A stretch of 64,000 nt of DNA from Nocardiopsis_C rhodophaea (GCF_039530945.1 NZ_BAAAPC010000024.1:27010-91009); one strand, 5' to 3'; shown: positions 8,846-17,872, counted from the stretch's first letter. The notes: generated by a model from the letters alone, not told the origin. Translations and numbers: made by a program.

Positions 8846-10176
8846 CCCCACCCCCCGCCCCCGCCTCGCGCCCCGACGCCCACCTGGACGCCGTCGTGGT
8901 CGGCGCGGGCCCGGCCGGAGCCGCGGCCGCCCTCGAACTCGCCCGCGCCGGACGCTCCGTCACCCTGCTGGAACGCGGCCCCTACCCCGGATCCAAGAAC
9001 GTCTACGGCGGCGTGGTCTACGGCCGCGTCCTGGACGACGTCATCCCCCACTGGTGGGAAGAGGCCCCCGTACAGCGGTGGGTGGTGCGCCGCTCCACCA
9101 TGCTGCTCACCGACCAGCGCGCCCTGGCGGTCGACCTGCGCTCCCAGGACTGGGGAGCCCCGCCCCACAACGGCATGACCGCCTACCGCGCCGACTTCGA
9201 CTCCTGGCTGGCCCACAAGGCCGTCAGCGCCGGAGCCCGCCTACTGACCTCCACCGTCGCCACCGACCTCCTGCGCGACACCACCGGCACCACCACCGGC
9301 GTGCGCACCGACCGCCCCGGCGGCGACCTGCCCGCCCGCGTGGTCATCGCCTGCGACGGCGTCAACTCCTTCCTCGCCAAGCAGGCCGGACTGCTGCCCG
9401 CCGCCGACCCCGCCCACCACACCCTCGGCGTCAAGGAGGTCATCGGCCTGGACCGCGACACCATCGACGAACGCTTCGGCCTGCGCGGCACCGACGGCGC
9501 CGACATCGAGATGCTCGGCCACACCCGCGGCATCCCGGGCGGCGGCTTCCTCTACACCAACACCGACACCGTGGCGGTGGGCGCCGTCCTCTCCCTGACC
9601 GGCCTGGCCCAGGCCGGCGTCCGCCCCGAGGAGGTCCTCGCCGGCCTCAAACGCCACCCCGCCATCGCCCCCTACCTGCGCGGCGGCACCGTGGAGGAGT
9701 ACTCCGCGCACCTCATCCCCGAGGGCGGCTACGACCACATGCCCCGCCTGGTCGACGACGGCCTGCTCATCGCCGGGGACGCGGCCCAGATGACGCTGGC
9801 CGCCGGGATCTGGCTGGAGGGCGTCAACTTCGCCATCGGGTCCGGGCTGGCCGCCGGACGCGCGGCCGCCAGCGCCCTGGCCACCGGCGACGTCTCCGCC
9901 CGCGGCCTGGCACCCTACCGCCGCGACCTGGAGCAGACCTTCGTCCTGGCCGACCACAAACGGCTGCGCGGCGCCCCCGGCCTGGTGCTGTCCGACCGGG
10001 TGCAGCGCCGCTACCCCCACCTGTTCAACGACCTGGCCCACGGCATGTTCACCGTCACCAACCCCGACCCCAAGCCCGGCGTCGCCGCGCTCCTGCGCCG
10101 CTCGGCGCGCCGCAACGGGGTGCGGCTGCGCGACCTGGCCGCCGACGCCTGGAGAGCCTGGAGGGTGTTTCGATGA
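8842..10176 (+). CDS. fixC: FAD-dependent ETF:quinone oxidoreductase-like protein (FixC)
   Basis: A 444-residue flavoprotein. The N-terminal Rossmann motif VVVGAGPAGAAAALELA (residues about 16-32) is followed by the FixC-typical PGSKNVYGGVVYG, and a GLLIAGDAA motif near residue 310 closes the FAD site. The family (FixC/ETF-QO) takes electrons from ETF and passes them, with FixX, to the membrane quinone pool. The gene starts inside the stop of fixB (ATGA) and ends in the same kind of overlap with fixX. The C-terminal tail has a basic, amphipathic character suited to membrane contact. Confidence 0.9.
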   Translation: MTPPPAPASRPDAHLDAVVVGAGPAGAAAALELARAGRSVTLLERGPYPGSKNVYGGVVYGRVLDDVIPHWWEEAPVQRWVVRRSTMLLTDQRALAVDLRSQDWGAPPHNGMTAYRADFDSWLAHKAVSAGARLLTSTVATDLLRDTTGTTTGVRTDRPGGDLPARVVIACDGVNSFLAKQAGLLPAADPAHHTLGVKEVIGLDRDTIDERFGLRGTDGADIEMLGHTRGIPGGGFLYTNTDTVAVGAVLSLTGLAQAGVRPEEVLAGLKRHPAIAPYLRGGTVEEYSAHLIPEGGYDHMPRLVDDGLLIAGDAAQMTLAAGIWLEGVNFAIGSGLAAGRAAASALATGDVSARGLAPYRRDLEQTFVLADHKRLRGAPGLVLSDRVQRRYPHLFNDLAHGMFTVTNPDPKPGVAALLRRSARRNGVRLRDLAADAWRAWRVFR

Positions 10177-10502
10177 TCCCCGACCCGCCACCCCGATCCA
10201 CTCCGCCCGCCGCGGACTGGGACGACCTGTCGTTCGCCGACCGCATGGCCACCGTCCACTTCCGCGTGGGCCAACGCCCGCACATCACCGTCGACCCGCA
10301 GGTGTGCCGCACCTGCCCGGCCCAGCCGTGCGTGACCGCCTGCCCCGCCGACCTGTTCACACCCACCGCCGACGGCGGCATCCTGTTCAACTACGAGCAG
10401 TGCTTCGAGTGCGGCACCTGCTACATGGTCTGCGACCAGGACGGCGCGATCTCCTGGAGCTACCCCGACGGCGGGCACGGCGTCGTCTTCCGGCGCGGAT
10501 GA
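10173..10502 (+). CDS. fixX: ferredoxin-like protein (FixX)
   Basis: A 109-residue ferredoxin with two groups of four cysteines: Cys45, 48, 53 and 57 (CRTCPAQPCVTAC) and Cys77, 80, 83 and 87 (CFECGTCYMVC). The second group has the classical CxxCxxCxxxC spacing for a 4Fe-4S cluster; the first may hold a second cluster or be structural. In FixABCX and ETF-QO systems FixX works with FixC to deliver electrons to quinone. It overlaps its neighbours by four bases on both sides, so the stoichiometric complex is probably translationally coupled. Confidence 0.92.
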   Translation: MIPDPPPRSTPPAADWDDLSFADRMATVHFRVGQRPHITVDPQVCRTCPAQPCVTACPADLFTPTADGGILFNYEQCFECGTCYMVCDQDGAISWSYPDGGHGVVFRRG

Positions 10503-11452
10503 GCGCCCCCACGGCTGCGGCCGCCCGCGCCCGCCGGCGCGACGCCGAGGGCCCGCTGGTCGTGGCGTGTGTGCGGCCCGTCGACCCGCACCCCCGGGTC
10601 GACGCGCTGACCGGCCGCGTCGGCCCCGACGCGCGCTGCGCTGAGCTGCCACCGGGCGAGGCGGCCGCGGTGGAGCACGCGCTGCGGGCGGCCGAGGCCT
10701 GGTCGGGGCGCATCCTGGTGGTGAGCGCGGGCCCCGCGGAGGTGGAGCCGGTACTGCGCGACATCAGCGCCCTGGGCATCGCCGTGCTGCGCGTCCACGA
10801 CGCCGACCAGGACCCCGCGCCGGCGGCCGGTGCCGGGGAGCGCGCCGCTGCGGCCGGGATTGCGCAGGACGAACAGGCGCTGGCCGCCGTGCTGGCCGCG
10901 GCGATCACCCACAGCGCGGGGGAGCCGCCCGCGCTGGTGCTGTGCGGGGCCGGATCCCCCCACCGGGGCACCGGGGCGCTGCCCGCGCTGCTGGCCCACG
11001 AGCTGGGCGCGGCCCAGGCGCTGGGGCTGGTGCGGCTGGAAGCGCGGGCCCCTGCCGGCGCGGCCGCCGCCCTGGTCGGCGAGCGCCGGCTGGACGGCGG
11101 CCGCCGCGAGCTGCTGCACATCCCCCTGCCCGCGGTGTGCTCGGTGGAGGCGGGCGGGGTGCGGTTGCGCCGCGCCTCGCTGGCCGGGGCGCTGGCGGCG
11201 GCCCGCGCCCCCGTCCGCTGGACGGCCCCCGCTCCGCTGCGGCGCCCGGGCCTGCGGGTCCGGGGGGTGCGCGCCTACCGGCCGCGCACCCGCCACGTTG
11301 CGCCGCCCCCGGGGGACACTGCCCACGAGCGGTTGCTCGCCCTGACCAACGCCGCCCAGGACCGCGATCCGCCCACGGTGCTGGGCCCGTTGGAGGCCGA
11401 GCAGGCCGCCGAGGAGCTGCTGGCCTTTCTGCGCCGCCACGGCTACCGGTGA
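10499..11452 (+). CDS. fixA: electron transfer flavoprotein beta subunit (FixA-like)
   Basis: About 317 residues of the adenine-nucleotide-alpha-hydrolase-like ETF-beta fold. The start LVVACVRPVDPHPRVD resembles the beta-subunit opening, and EAAAVEHALRAAE followed by ILVVSAGPAEVEPVLRD fits the central helices. The middle is divergent and Ala-rich. The identity rests partly on context: it is the last gene of a fixB-fixC-fixX set and starts inside the fixX stop (ATGA). Together with fixB it would form the soluble electron carrier between the OYE-type enzymes or mycofactocin-dependent dehydrogenases and FixCX. It is the last intact gene of the operon. Confidence 0.85.
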   Translation: MSAPTAAAARARRRDAEGPLVVACVRPVDPHPRVDALTGRVGPDARCAELPPGEAAAVEHALRAAEAWSGRILVVSAGPAEVEPVLRDISALGIAVLRVHDADQDPAPAAGAGERAAAAGIAQDEQALAAVLAAAITHSAGEPPALVLCGAGSPHRGTGALPALLAHELGAAQALGLVRLEARAPAGAAAALVGERRLDGGRRELLHIPLPAVCSVEAGGVRLRRASLAGALAAARAPVRWTAPAPLRRPGLRVRGVRAYRPRTRHVAPPPGDTAHERLLALTNAAQDRDPPTVLGPLEAEQAAEELLAFLRRHGYR

Positions 11453-11527
11453 CCTGCCCCCGCGGGGCCACCGGTCGCGGTGCCGCGGGCCGGGCCGCCC
11501 CCGGCGCTGGCGGCTTAGCGCCACCGC

Positions 11528-12130
11528 GTGCGGCCCGAGCATGGCCCCAAACCCGCGCGAAACCCCCCTCGGTTGTCGAGGACGCGGCGGCGGATTGTCG
11601 ACGCTGCGATGACGGCGGCGGCCGGGGTCGGCCGCGTGCGGGCGTCGCTCGCCCGGATCGCCGGTCATGCGCGGGTCAGCAAGGGCGCCATCTCCTCCTA
11701 CTTCGACGGCAAGGACGATCTTGTGGGCCGGATCGTCGCCGAGATCTACGCCGACATCTGGGGGCTGTCCAGCGCCCGCGACCGGCTGCGGGTCTGCATC
11801 GCGGCGGCCCTGGAGGACTAGCACGCGCTCGCACCGCAGGCGCTCGATCGCGGTGATGACCACCGTCGGCAGCCACCGCCGGGAGGACGGGACGCTGCGC
11901 TTCGCCGCCCTGGGTGCTGACGATGCGATCACCGGGGAGCCGTGTCGCGGTCCTGCGCCAGGGCCAGCGTGACGGGGAGTTCCGCGACGTCGGCCCCCAG
12001 GTGCGGGCCACCACGGCCAGTCGGGCGCTGACCTTGGGCGCTGGCCTCGTGGGTGATGCGTCCTGAGGTGGGTCTGGGCCAGTACGCCACTGATCTGGTC
12101 GCCCTGTTCGGCCTCTCCGTCCGCCCCTAG
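11528..12130 (+). pseudogene. decayed TetR-family regulator
   Basis: The first frame (11528-11821) encodes a good TetR helix-turn-helix: RRRIVDAAMTAAAG, then SLARIAGHARVSKGAISSYFDGKDDLVGRIVAE. It meets a TAG where the ligand-binding domain should begin. The rest of the protein can be read in other frames: AVMTTVGSHRREDGTLRF around 11850-11905, VLRQGQRDGEFRDVGPQ around 11950-12000, and GQYATDLVALFGLSVRP ending at the stop 12128-12130. At least one nonsense change and two or three frameshifts are therefore needed to explain it. It may once have regulated the adjacent operon, but its sequence is of a general TetR type, so this is not certain. Confidence 0.75.
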
Positions 12131-12183
12131 GATCCCTGGCCTGCCCTCTGCCCGGCCTCCTGCGGGCCTGCTGGCGGGGACCG

Positions 12184-13176
12184 TCAGGGGCGGGCCAGGG
12201 CCAGGCGGGTGAGGAATTCGGTTTCGGTGATGATGTCGATGCGCTGGCCCCGGGCCCGGTAGGCCTCGGCCCGGCGGTGCTTGCTGGTCGTGCCCGGCCC
12301 GTCATGGGCGCCGATGACCAGAACGCCGGTGGCGCGGGTGACATTCTTGGCGGGCTGCCCGCCGGCTTCGGCGATGCGTTTCCAGGCCTCGGGTTTGTCC
12401 ATGGCGTCCAGCTCGCCGGAGACGCACACCGTGCGCCCAAACAGCGGCCCGGCGGGGTCGGCGTGGGGGTCGGGTTCGGGCAGCGGGGCGCGGGTGGCCT
12501 CTGCCCAGCGGGCGAAGCGGTCCTGGGCGCCCGCGGGGTGCGGGGCGGGCGGTGGGGCGGCTCCCGGCGCTGTCGGCGCGTCGGGCGGCGCGGCGCGGGG
12601 GTGTTCGGCCTCCAGCCGGCCCAGGCGCAGGCGGGCGGCGCGGGCCAGGTCGCGCAGCGTGCTGGCGCCGAAGTGGTCCATGGCGGCGATGGCGATGCGC
12701 GCGGCGGCCTCGGCGTCGGCGTCGGCGCGGTGGTGGCGGGTGACGGGGTGGCCGATGTGGGCGCAGATCGTGGGCAGCCGGTGGTTGGGGAGCTCCCGCC
12801 AGGTGCGCCGGGCCAGGGCCAGTGTGCAGGCGTAGTCGAGCGGGGGCCAGCCCTGACCGGTGTGGGCGCAGGCGCCGCGCAGCACACTGATGTCGAAGGC
12901 GGCGTTGTGCGCGACGAGGGCGCCGCCCGCTGCGAAGTCGAGGATGCGGTCGCGCACCTCGGGCCAGTGCGGAGCGTCGGCGACGTCGGCGGCGGTGATT
13001 CCGTGGACGGCGGTGTTGTGGCGGGTGAAGAAGTCCACGGGGCGCGGCGGCCGGATCAGGGTGCTGTACCGGTCCACGACCGCTCCGTCGGCCACCCGCA
13101 CCAGGCCGACCGCGCACGCGCTGCCCCGGTCGTGGTTGGCGGTCTCGAAGTCGATCGCGGTCCAGGTGTCGGCCAC
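12184..13176 (-). CDS. DEDDh 3'-5' exonuclease with C-terminal BRCT domain
   Basis: A 330-residue protein. The N-terminal exonuclease (residues 1-175) has the DEDDh residues: Asp9 and Glu11 in AIDFETAN, the central Asp in AHNAAFDISVL, and the HHRADADAEA terminal His/Asp pair. A Pro/Ala-rich linker leads to a BRCT domain from about residue 240 (PLFGRTVCVSGELDAMDKPEAW). This DnaQ-like plus BRCT layout is common in actinomycetes as a stand-alone repair or proofreading-type nuclease. It is transcribed toward the TetR wreck. Confidence 0.9.
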   Translation of the reverse strand: MADTWTAIDFETANHDRGSACAVGLVRVADGAVVDRYSTLIRPPRPVDFFTRHNTAVHGITAADVADAPHWPEVRDRILDFAAGGALVAHNAAFDISVLRGACAHTGQGWPPLDYACTLALARRTWRELPNHRLPTICAHIGHPVTRHHRADADAEAAARIAIAAMDHFGASTLRDLARAARLRLGRLEAEHPRAAPPDAPTAPGAAPPPAPHPAGAQDRFARWAEATRAPLPEPDPHADPAGPLFGRTVCVSGELDAMDKPEAWKRIAEAGGQPAKNVTRATGVLVIGAHDGPGTTSKHRRAEAYRARGQRIDIITETEFLTRLALARP

Positions 13177-13315
13177 GGGCGCCTCCTGCGGGTCGCGCGT
13201 TGCGCTGTGCGGTGCGGTGCGGTGCGTCAGAGCGTGAGGGTACCGCTGCGCGAGGGGCGAGCGCGGCGAAACGGGCGGACCGCCCGGCGCCTCCGACCGC
13301 GCAGGGCACCAGAGG

Positions 13316-13978
13316 TCAGGAGGAGGCGTCGGTGAGCTGGGCGGCGTTGGCTTCGCGCCGCGCGAAGACGTCGTTGGCCATCTCGTTCATCTGCTTGAGC
13401 ACTTTCTTGCGGGCGCGTGCGGCCAGGCGGTCGATGTAGAGGCGGCCGTAGGTGTGGTCGGTCTCGTGCTGCAGGCACCGGGCGAAGTAGCCGGTGCCTT
13501 CCACCACCAGGGGGCGGCCGTCCTTGTCGAAGCCGCGCACTACCGCGTGCTTGGCGCGCGGCAGCTCGGCGTGGGGGCCGGGCACCGACAGGCAGCCCTC
13601 GTTCTCCACCACCAGCGGGGTCTGGTCGGGGTCGCGCTCGTCGAGCACGGGGTTGATGACGTGGCCGACGTGGCGCACACCGTCGTCATCGGGGCAGTCG
13701 TAGACGAAGATCCGCAGGTCCTCGCCGACCTGGTTGCCGGCCAGGCCGACCCCTTCCGCCGCGTACATGGTGAGGAACATGTTGTCGATGAGCGCCGAGA
13801 GCTCCGGGGTGCCGAACTGGGCGGGCTCGACGTCCTTGTTGCGCCGGTGCAGCACGTCTTCGCCCACGGCGGCGATCCGCAGCACCGTGCCCCGGCCGGC
13901 TTCGGGGGCCATCTCGGGGTAGGAGTCGACCGGTTCGCCTTGCACGCGCACCCGCGTGTCGATGGACTGCTCCGACAT
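13316..13978 (-). CDS. def: peptide deformylase
   Basis: A 220-residue deformylase that removes the formyl group from nascent N-termini. All three motifs are present: GVGLAGNQV (residues about 77-84, a slightly altered motif I), EGCLSVPG with the metal ligand Cys129, and QHETDH with His171, Glu172 and His175. The start is placed at the ATG at 13978, preceded by GGAAAGAG; an upstream in-frame ATG would add 64 residues without homology. About 30 residues precede the fold, a common feature of actinobacterial paralogues. It is monocistronic with no fmt neighbour, suggesting a secondary copy. Confidence 0.93.
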   Translation of the reverse strand: MSEQSIDTRVRVQGEPVDSYPEMAPEAGRGTVLRIAAVGEDVLHRRNKDVEPAQFGTPELSALIDNMFLTMYAAEGVGLAGNQVGEDLRIFVYDCPDDDGVRHVGHVINPVLDERDPDQTPLVVENEGCLSVPGPHAELPRAKHAVVRGFDKDGRPLVVEGTGYFARCLQHETDHTYGRLYIDRLAARARKKVLKQMNEMANDVFARREANAAQLTDASS

Positions 13979-14239
13979 GCCTGATCTGCTCTTTCCGGTC
14001 CCGGGCGGTTCTCGCCGCGCCGCTGGGGCGGCACGACCTTCGCAAAATAGCAAGAATATACAGATTGGGCTGGTCATGTGCGCAACCCGGCGGCACGCGC
14101 CCCCGCCCTCTCCCCTCCTATTGTCCCCGCCCGGCCGCCCCGGCCGGGTCACATCCGGCAACCGGGACAACCGGAGGCCCGCGGAGCCGCCCCGCTGACT
14201 GGCCGTCGGCAGCCGCCGCGCACGCCGGGCGGAACGTAC

Positions 14240-14653
14240 TCAGGGGGCCACAGCCACGGCCTCGATTTCGACGAGCTGGTCGTCGTAGCCGAGGACGGTC
14301 ACGCCCAGCAGGGTGCTGGGGGCGCCGTGCTCCCCGAAGCGCGCGCGCACCACCTCCCAGGCCGCCACCAGGTCGGCCTGCTCGCTGGCGGCCACATACA
14401 CCGTGGTCTTGACGACATCGGTGAGCTGGGCGCCCGCACCCTGCAGGGCGATGATGAGGTTGCCCATCGCTTGGTCGGCCTGGGCGGCGTAGTCGCCGAC
14501 GCCCACCGTGGCGCCCGCGGCGTCCAGCGGGCAGGCGCCCGCGGTGAAGATGGTGCGCGGCGGGGCGTGCACGGCGGCGGCATAGGCGTAGTCGACGGTA
14601 TCGGTGAGGCGGTCGTTGCCGATGAGCTCGATGCGGTGGTTCACAGCGCGCAT
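14240..14653 (-). CDS. RidA-family enamine/imine deaminase
   Basis: A 137-residue YjgF/YER057c/UK114 protein. It shows the family order IFTAGACPLDA, AAQADQAMGNLIIALQGAGA, DVVKTTVYV and VEIEAVAV. The catalytic Arg usual in RidA sits where this protein reads GAPSTLLGV, so it probably belongs to one of the divergent Rid subfamilies and not to canonical RidA. It would act in the cytosol on reactive enamines or on a pathway-specific intermediate. It lies downstream of and co-directional with the SMI1/KNR4 gene. Confidence 0.85.
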   Translation of the reverse strand: MRAVNHRIELIGNDRLTDTVDYAYAAAVHAPPRTIFTAGACPLDAAGATVGVGDYAAQADQAMGNLIIALQGAGAQLTDVVKTTVYVAASEQADLVAAWEVVRARFGEHGAPSTLLGVTVLGYDDQLVEIEAVAVAP

Positions 14654-14694
14654 GCTAGAGGCCGCCGCTCCACCAGGCGAGGCGTTTTTGCTCG

Positions 14695-14718
14695 GCGGCC
14701 CCGCCCGCGGGGCCGCCC
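14695..14718 (-). terminator. hairpin terminator after the SMI1/KNR4 gene
   Basis: GGCGGCCCCG at 14695-14704 pairs perfectly with CGGGGCCGCC at 14709-14718 around a four-base loop. It starts nine bases beyond the stop of the SMI1/KNR4 gene. There is no T tract, as is usual for GC-rich actinomycete terminators. Confidence 0.6.
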
Positions 14719-14726
14719 CGCCGCCG

Positions 14727-15170
14727 CTACCGGTGCCAGCCGTTGCCCTGGGTGAAGCAGCGCACCAGGTAGTCGCGCAGCGACACCACGGCCAGCCGCC
14801 GCTGGTCGGTCTCGTGGTCCCACACGACGATGCCCGGCCCGTAGTCGGTGTGCACGTAGGCGAACTGCGGGCCCATGTCGCTGTCGCCGAAGAAGATCAT
14901 CTCGTCGAACGGCGCGTAGAGCTCCAGGTAGTCGGGTTCGGCCCGCATGGCGAGGTTGTCCTCGATGAGCCGCTCCACCGGCCACACGACCGCGTCGCCG
15001 TAGGCGTTGTGCACCCCGTCGCATTCGCGTAGCAGCGACCCCAGCTCGAAGGGCATCGGCAGCACCAGCGCCTTTTCCACCTCGGCCAGCATCGCCTCGT
15101 CGGCCGGCCCGGGCAGCTCCGCCTCGGGGTACAGTTCCACGATCAGTTCACGCCACACATAGGGAATCAT
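14727..15170 (-). CDS. SMI1/KNR4 family protein
   Basis: A 147-residue protein beginning MIPYVWRELI. It has the SMI1/KNR4 features: an N-terminal helix pair with PGPADEAMLAEVEKAL, LPMPFELGSLLRECDGVHN, and a mid-domain DEMIFFGDSDMGPQFAYV followed by VVWDHETD. This superfamily is widespread as immunity proteins against contact-dependent or secreted toxins and as general binding modules. No toxin gene is visible beside it. The ATG at 15170 was preferred over an upstream extension that has no family match. Confidence 0.85.
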   Translation of the reverse strand: MIPYVWRELIVELYPEAELPGPADEAMLAEVEKALVLPMPFELGSLLRECDGVHNAYGDAVVWPVERLIEDNLAMRAEPDYLELYAPFDEMIFFGDSDMGPQFAYVHTDYGPGIVVWDHETDQRRLAVVSLRDYLVRCFTQGNGWHR

Positions 15171-15309
15171 CACAGGTCGTGGCAAGGCACGAGAAACCGG
15201 CGGCCGCGAGCCGAGGGATTCGGGCCGGGAATCCACCACATGGGCACCGGTGACCGGTATGCGCGCCCGCTCCCGTCTCCTCCCGCACCGCTCGGCGCGG
15301 GGCGGCCCT

Positions 15310-16419
15310 TCAGGGGCGCAGCGGAAGCTGCGCGGTCAGCCGGTAGCCCCCGCACGGCGTCGGGCCCGCGCGCAGGGTGCCGCCCAGGCTGTGCGCCCGC
15401 TCGCGCAACCCCGGCAGCCCGTGCCCGCCGGAGGGCAGCTCCAACGGCGGCGCGGTGGGGGCGTCGTTGGTGACGTCGATGCGCAGCTGGGCGTCGTTCT
15501 CCCCCAACCGCACCCGCACCGGCGCGCCCGGCGCGTGCTTGCCCGCGTTCGTCAGGGCCTCCTGCACGATGCGGAACGCGGCCCGCTGCAGCGGCTCGGG
15601 CCAGGCCGGCCCTTCATCGGCGGGCACGGCGAGGTCGGCGGTGATGTGCGGCCCCGCCTCCGCGATCAGGCGGGGCAGGTCGGCCAGGGTCGGCTGGGGC
15701 GCCAGCCCCGTGGAGTCGGCCCCCGAGGCGCGCAGCACCGCGACCATGTGCCGCAGTTCACCCAGCGTGGTCACGCTGCGCCGCCGGATTTCCGCGGCGG
15801 TCTGGGCGGCCTCCGGGTCGCGGGTGGCGACCTGCAGCGCCCCGGCCTGCACGCTGATCAGGCTGACCTGGTGGGCGACGACGTCATGCATCTCGCGGGC
15901 GAGCCGGGCGCGCTCGGTGGCCAGCACCTTCTCCGCCATGAGCTCCCGCTCGCTGGCCTGGCTGCGCTGCAGCTCGCACAACCGCTCCTCCAGCTCGGCG
16001 CGGGTGCGCGCCAACAGCCCCAACGCGGCCGGGGCCAGCCCGGTCAGCAGCGAGTACCCGGCGATCAGCACCGCCTCCGACACATCCGCCCCGGCCACGA
16101 ACTCCCGCAGGTCACTGACCGGGTAGGGCACCATGTCGAAGACGATGACCAGCACCATGGCCGCGGCCACCGCCCAGCGGCGCCGGTCATAGCGCGCCAC
16201 CGTGTACAGCGCGACGATGGACGCCGACCACAGGTAGGGGATCCACAGCGCCGGCAGGGTCGCCAGCAGCACCAGCCAGGGCCAGCGGCGCCGCAGCGGA
16301 AGCACCGCGGCCGCGAACAGGGCGGTGCCCAGCTGCACCGGGCCCTCGCTGCCCACCAGCAGCAGCGACTCCACCACCGCCACGACCACCGGCAGGCCCA
16401 GCGCCGCCCACGTGGGCAT
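15310..16419 (-). CDS. two-component sensor histidine kinase (NarX/DesK type)
   Basis: About 369 residues. Several N-terminal transmembrane segments (roughly 5-150) are followed by a coiled linker and the HisKA_3 dimerisation motif REMHDVVAHQVSLI with the phospho-accepting His. The ATPase part has EALTNAGKHAPG (N box) and GGHGLPGLRERAHSLGG (G box). The ATG at 16419 lies two bases past the stop of the response regulator, so the pair is co-transcribed with the regulator first. The sensed signal is unknown. Confidence 0.9.
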   Translation of the reverse strand: MPTWAALGLPVVVAVVESLLLVGSEGPVQLGTALFAAAVLPLRRRWPWLVLLATLPALWIPYLWSASIVALYTVARYDRRRWAVAAAMVLVIVFDMVPYPVSDLREFVAGADVSEAVLIAGYSLLTGLAPAALGLLARTRAELEERLCELQRSQASERELMAEKVLATERARLAREMHDVVAHQVSLISVQAGALQVATRDPEAAQTAAEIRRRSVTTLGELRHMVAVLRASGADSTGLAPQPTLADLPRLIAEAGPHITADLAVPADEGPAWPEPLQRAAFRIVQEALTNAGKHAPGAPVRVRLGENDAQLRIDVTNDAPTAPPLELPSGGHGLPGLRERAHSLGGTLRAGPTPCGGYRLTAQLPLRP

Positions 16420-16421
16420 CC

Positions 16422-17072
16422 TCACCCGCGACCCCAGATCTCGACCGGCCCGGCGCGGTGCGCGATCACGGCGGCCTGCACCCGGTTGGCGGCATCCAGC
16501 TTGTCCAGCAGCACGCTCACGTGGTCCTTGACCGTGCCCAGCCCCAGGTGGAGGCGTTCGGCGATCTCGGCGTTGGAGCACCCCTCCGCCAACAGCCCCA
16601 GCACGTCGCGCTCGCGCGCGGTCAGCCCCTCGACCCACTCCGGCAGCGGGGAATGGGCCTCAGCGCGGGCGTCGACCATACGGTGGGTCACCGCCGCGGA
16701 GAACGTGGTCCCGCCGCTGGCCAGCAGCCGCACCGCCTGCACGAGCTGCTCGGGGTCGGTGTCCTTGAGGAGGTAGCCCGCCGCGCCCGACCGCAGCGCG
16801 CGCGTGATGAACTCGTCGGTGTCGAACGTCGTGAGCATCGCGACCACCGGCGGGTCAGCTTCGGCGCGCACCCGCCGCAGCACACTGAGCCCATCCACCT
16901 TGGGCATGCGGATGTCCAGCAGGACGACGTCGGGGCGGGTGCGCTCGATGAGGCCGGCCGCCTCCACACCGTCCCCGGTTCCCACCACCTCGATGTCCCC
17001 ACCCGACCGCAGGATCATGGACAGCCCTGTCTGGATCAGGGTCTCGTCATCGATGATCACCACGCGGATCAC
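16422..17072 (-). CDS. NarL/LuxR-type response regulator
   Basis: A 216-residue regulator. The receiver domain starts VIRVVIIDDE with the phospho-acceptor Asp53 in LLDIRMP and the conserved Lys in YLLKDTD. The C-terminal LuxR helix-turn-helix reads LTARERDVLGLLAEGCSNAEIAERLHLGLGTVKDHV. The GTG at 17072 is chosen because it opens exactly at the receiver fold and has AGGGAAGG upstream. It is the cognate partner of the kinase that follows. Confidence 0.92.
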   Translation of the reverse strand: MIRVVIIDDETLIQTGLSMILRSGGDIEVVGTGDGVEAAGLIERTRPDVVLLDIRMPKVDGLSVLRRVRAEADPPVVAMLTTFDTDEFITRALRSGAAGYLLKDTDPEQLVQAVRLLASGGTTFSAAVTHRMVDARAEAHSPLPEWVEGLTARERDVLGLLAEGCSNAEIAERLHLGLGTVKDHVSVLLDKLDAANRVQAAVIAHRAGPVEIWGRG

Positions 17073-17688
17073 TGGGCCACCTTCCCTGGACAGGCACCAT
17101 CTGGGCGGTGCGCGCAACGACTCTAAACGCTTCCGGGTAGCGGTGTCTCCTCCGCGGGGAGGAGGGCGTTCCAGCCACCCGGCGGGGGTGCGGCGGCCGC
17201 CCAGCGGGTGCGCGCGGCGGAGACCAAGGAGATGATCACCTATGTGATCTTCTCCCCCGCCCGCCGCTTCCCCTTCGGCGGCCCCGCCCGCCCTGGCGCG
17301 GCGGCACCCCGCGGGGCGGGTGGCGTGGTGGCAGACCGGCCCTAGGACGGATGGGGCCGACCTTCCACCACGGGGCAGGGGGCGGCAGTGGGGACTCCGC
17401 TGCTCCCTGCCCTGCTCCGCGCTCACCGCAAGCGCGGGACCCGCGGGAGGCGGGCGCGACCGCACCGCGCCTCCCGGTCGGCCGCATCGTCCTGGTGCCC
17501 CCGGGGGTGCGGTCCACATAGCCCTGGAGGGCACCACAGCGGGTGGCCCGCGGCGGCGGGCCACCCACCACACCCCGCCGCCCACGTGTGCGCCTCGCCC
17601 GGCCTCCCCTCCCCGCCCCGGCAGGCGGGTTCCGGCGCGGCCTGCCCACGGGGCGGCGGGCCCGCACAAAAATCTGCGGCAGGTGGAA

Positions 17689-17719
17689 TATCATCTGCAT
17701 ACCCCCTGTTAGAGGGGGT
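17689..17719 (+). promoter_or_regulatory. -10-like hexamer followed by CsoR-like palindrome
   Basis: TATCAT (17689-17694) is followed six bases later by the palindrome ACCCCCT-gttag-AGGGGGT (17701-17719, 7-base arms). G/C tracts of this form flanked by AT are typical operators of CsoR/RcnR-family copper or nickel sensors, and the distance would place it at the transcription start. No metal gene lies on either side. Identification is by pattern only. Confidence 0.4.
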
Positions 17720-17872
17720 GCGGGCCGGTGCGGTCTAAGTGTCCCCCGGGCTCCACTCATTGCCTTCGCGGAATACCGCGCCCGTCCCACCCCGGTGGGC
17801 GGGCGGTCTTCGGAGCCGCGTTGTGCCCTACGCCGTGAGGCGACCGCCGTACCGGCCCCGCACTATTGCGGC

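Noticed and set aside
13195..13235. GTGCG short tandem repeats upstream of the exonuclease gene
   Set aside because: Only about four imperfect units; ordinary for such GC-rich DNA.
17236..17790. 184-codon minus-strand frame beginning near the CsoR-like palindrome, with a faint CsoR-like phrase
   Set aside because: The similarity is limited to a few residues (LQGYVDR) and lacks the Cys-His-Cys copper ligands of CsoR; the rest is Arg/Pro-rich.
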